Below are positions 22,771-23,994 of a DNA stretch of 23,994 bases, piece after piece. Position numbers and translations under genes: made by a program. Within the stretch, counting starts at the first letter, position 1. Each line of letters begins with the position of its first letter. The DNA comes from Paracoccaceae bacterium (lineage in GTDB: Bacteria; Pseudomonadota; Alphaproteobacteria; Rhodobacterales; Rhodobacteraceae). The stretch covers positions 1 to 23,994 of the forward strand of contig JALQYS010000610.1 in assembly GCA_023254015.1 (NCBI GenBank). Reading direction: 5' to 3'. The notes beneath the pieces were generated by a model, which was not told the DNA's origin, made no database searches, and was given only the letters and a program-made list of their open reading frames with translations.

Positions 22771-23994
22771 TCAAAGGAAGGCCGTTTCCTCGAAACTCCG
22801 CAGTTTGCGGCTGTGGATGCGGGCAACCGGCATTTCCCGCAACCGTTCCATCGCGCGGATACCGATCTGCAGATGGCGGCTGACCTGGGTCTTGTAAAAG
22901 TCGCTGGCCATGCCGGGCAGCTTCAACTCGCCATGCAAGGGCTTGTCCGACACACACAGGAGCGTGCCGTAAGGCACACGGAACCGAAAGCCGTTCGCGG
23001 CGATCGTGGCGCTTTCCATGTCCAGTGCGATGGCGCGCGACTGGCTGAGACGCCGCACCGGACCGGACTGGTCGCGCAACTCCCAGTTGCGGTTGTCAAT
23101 CGTGGCGACGGTGCCCGTGCGCATGATCCGCTTCAGCTCATACCCTTTCAGCTGGGTGACCTCGGCGACCGCTTCTTCCAGCGCGATCTGGATTTCCGCC
23201 AGCGCCGGGATCGGCACCCAGACCGGCAGGTCGTCATCCAGCACATGGTCTTCGCGCAGATAGGCATGGGCCAGCACGAAATCGCCCAAGGACTGGCTGT
23301 TGCGCAGTCCGGCGCAATGACCGACCATCAGCCAGGCATGCGGGCGCAGCACGGCGATGTGGTCGGTCGCGGTTTTCGCATTCGACGGGCCGACGCCGAT
23401 ATTGACCAGCGTGATGCCCTGCCCATCGGCCCGCTTCAGGTGATAGGTCGGCATCTGCGGCAGTTTGCCCGGCTGCACGATCACCCCGTCCGGGGTGGTG
23501 ATTTCCTGATTTCCGGTGGCAACGAAGCCCGTATAGCCCTGCGATTTGTCGGCCAGCGCCGCGCGGGCAAAGGCTTCGAACTCATCGACGTAGAACTGAT
23601 AGTTGGTAAAGAGCACATGGTTCTGGAAATGCGCTGCATCCGTTGCCGTGTAATGCGACAGCCGCGCCAGCGAATAATCCACGCGTTGCGCCGTGAAGGG
23701 GGCCAACGGCATGGACCCGTCGTCATTGAAGGTGCGGGTGCCGTTCACGATGTCATCATTTGTCGTCGCCAGATCCGGCACGTCGAACACATCGCGCAGC
23801 GAGAACTCCAGCACGCCCTCTTGCGGCATGGCGATAGCGGGGTTGCCGGCCAGCGCGAAATGCACCGGCACGGGCGTGGCCGAAGGGCCGATCTGCACCA
23901 TGACGCCGTGGTTTTCCATCAAAAGCGCAATCTGCTGCGTCAGGTAGGACCGGAACAGATCAGGCCTTGTGATCGTGGTGGCATAGGTGCCGGG
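22771..23994 (-). CDS. amn: AMP nucleosidase, 5' end beyond the window
   Basis: Hydrolyses AMP to adenine and ribose 5-phosphate, a purine-pool control step; cytosolic. 407 residues are visible, against about 480 for the full protein, so roughly 75-80 N-terminal residues lie outside the window. The reading frame stays open through the edge, with YATTITRPDLFRSYLTQQ at the start of the visible part, a conserved Amn segment. The N-terminal regulatory domain is followed by the nucleoside-phosphorylase fold: TLVNIGVGPSNAKTATDHI, WLMVGHCAGLRNSQSLGDFV and, near the end, ALDMESATIAANGFRFRVPYGTLLCVSDKP with the catalytic-site Asp/Glu region. It ends FEETAFL. The TTG/ATG codons near 23922 are internal. 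Unrelated to the catabolic modules. Confidence 0.95.
   Translation of the reverse strand, partial: PGTYATTITRPDLFRSYLTQQIALLMENHGVMVQIGPSATPVPVHFALAGNPAIAMPQEGVLEFSLRDVFDVPDLATTNDDIVNGTRTFNDDGSMPLAPFTAQRVDYSLARLSHYTATDAAHFQNHVLFTNYQFYVDEFEAFARAALADKSQGYTGFVATGNQEITTPDGVIVQPGKLPQMPTYHLKRADGQGITLVNIGVGPSNAKTATDHIAVLRPHAWLMVGHCAGLRNSQSLGDFVLAHAYLREDHVLDDDLPVWVPIPALAEIQIALEEAVAEVTQLKGYELKRIMRTGTVATIDNRNWELRDQSGPVRRLSQSRAIALDMESATIAANGFRFRVPYGTLLCVSDKPLHGELKLPGMASDFYKTQVSRHLQIGIRAMERLREMPVARIHSRKLRSFEETAFL

Overview
The window is high-GC DNA with short intergenic gaps, tightly packed operons and many overlapping stop/start codons. Gene content points to an alphaproteobacterium, most likely a Rhodobacterales/Rhodobacteraceae member: a heterotetrameric sarcosine oxidase operon, TRAP and Liv-type transporters, a divergent HU protein and AMP nucleosidase. 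That assignment is inference from gene content and style. No RNA genes, CRISPR array, insertion sequence or prophage gene was found.

Layout. (1) 1-1350: a short unexplained edge, then an Old Yellow Enzyme-type ene-reductase (231-1310, +) with a hairpin after it. (2) 1311-1627: no convincing gene. (3) 1628-9737, minus strand: a methylated-glycine demethylation unit, read from the TetR-type regulator (9737-9054) through a dimethylglycine-dehydrogenase-like flavoprotein (8982-6571) into soxB-soxD-soxA-soxG (6506-1628). (4) 9961-12745, plus strand and divergent from the regulator: a complete TRAP transporter (binding protein, small and large membrane subunits) closed by a strong terminator. (5) 13013-14880, minus: an extradiol-type VOC dioxygenase and a fumarylacetoacetase-family hydrolase. 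(6) 15034-15744, plus: a GntR/FCD regulator. (7) 15781-18722, minus: an FAD aromatic-ring monooxygenase and a Tat-exported Liv-type binding protein. (8) 18894-22212, plus: the two ATPases and two permeases of the same ABC importer. (9) 22345 to the end, minus: HU-family DNA-binding protein and AMP nucleosidase (amn), the latter cut by the window edge.

How the parts fit. Modules 3 and 4 look like one regulon for uptake and stepwise N-demethylation of a small carboxylated amine (dimethylglycine to sarcosine to glycine). An ACACATATGT-containing near-palindrome lies upstream of both the dehydrogenase and the TRAP operon, on either side of the TetR gene, and is a good candidate operator. Modules 5-8 look like a second regulon for import, hydroxylation, ring cleavage and hydrolysis of a phenolic compound. 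An identical AATATATTAT box occurs three times: upstream of the hydrolase/dioxygenase operon, upstream of the GntR gene, and in the divergent promoter region of the monooxygenase and ABC operons. With no hydratase or aldolase present, the enzyme set resembles orcinol-type catabolism, in which the ring-cleavage product is split directly by an acylpyruvate-type hydrolase. The substrate cannot be read from sequence.

Nothing here is a clearly new class of system. The most informative signals are the two inferred operator sets, the divided ABC importer, the degenerate ABC signature in one ATPase, and the repeat/hairpin in its leader.
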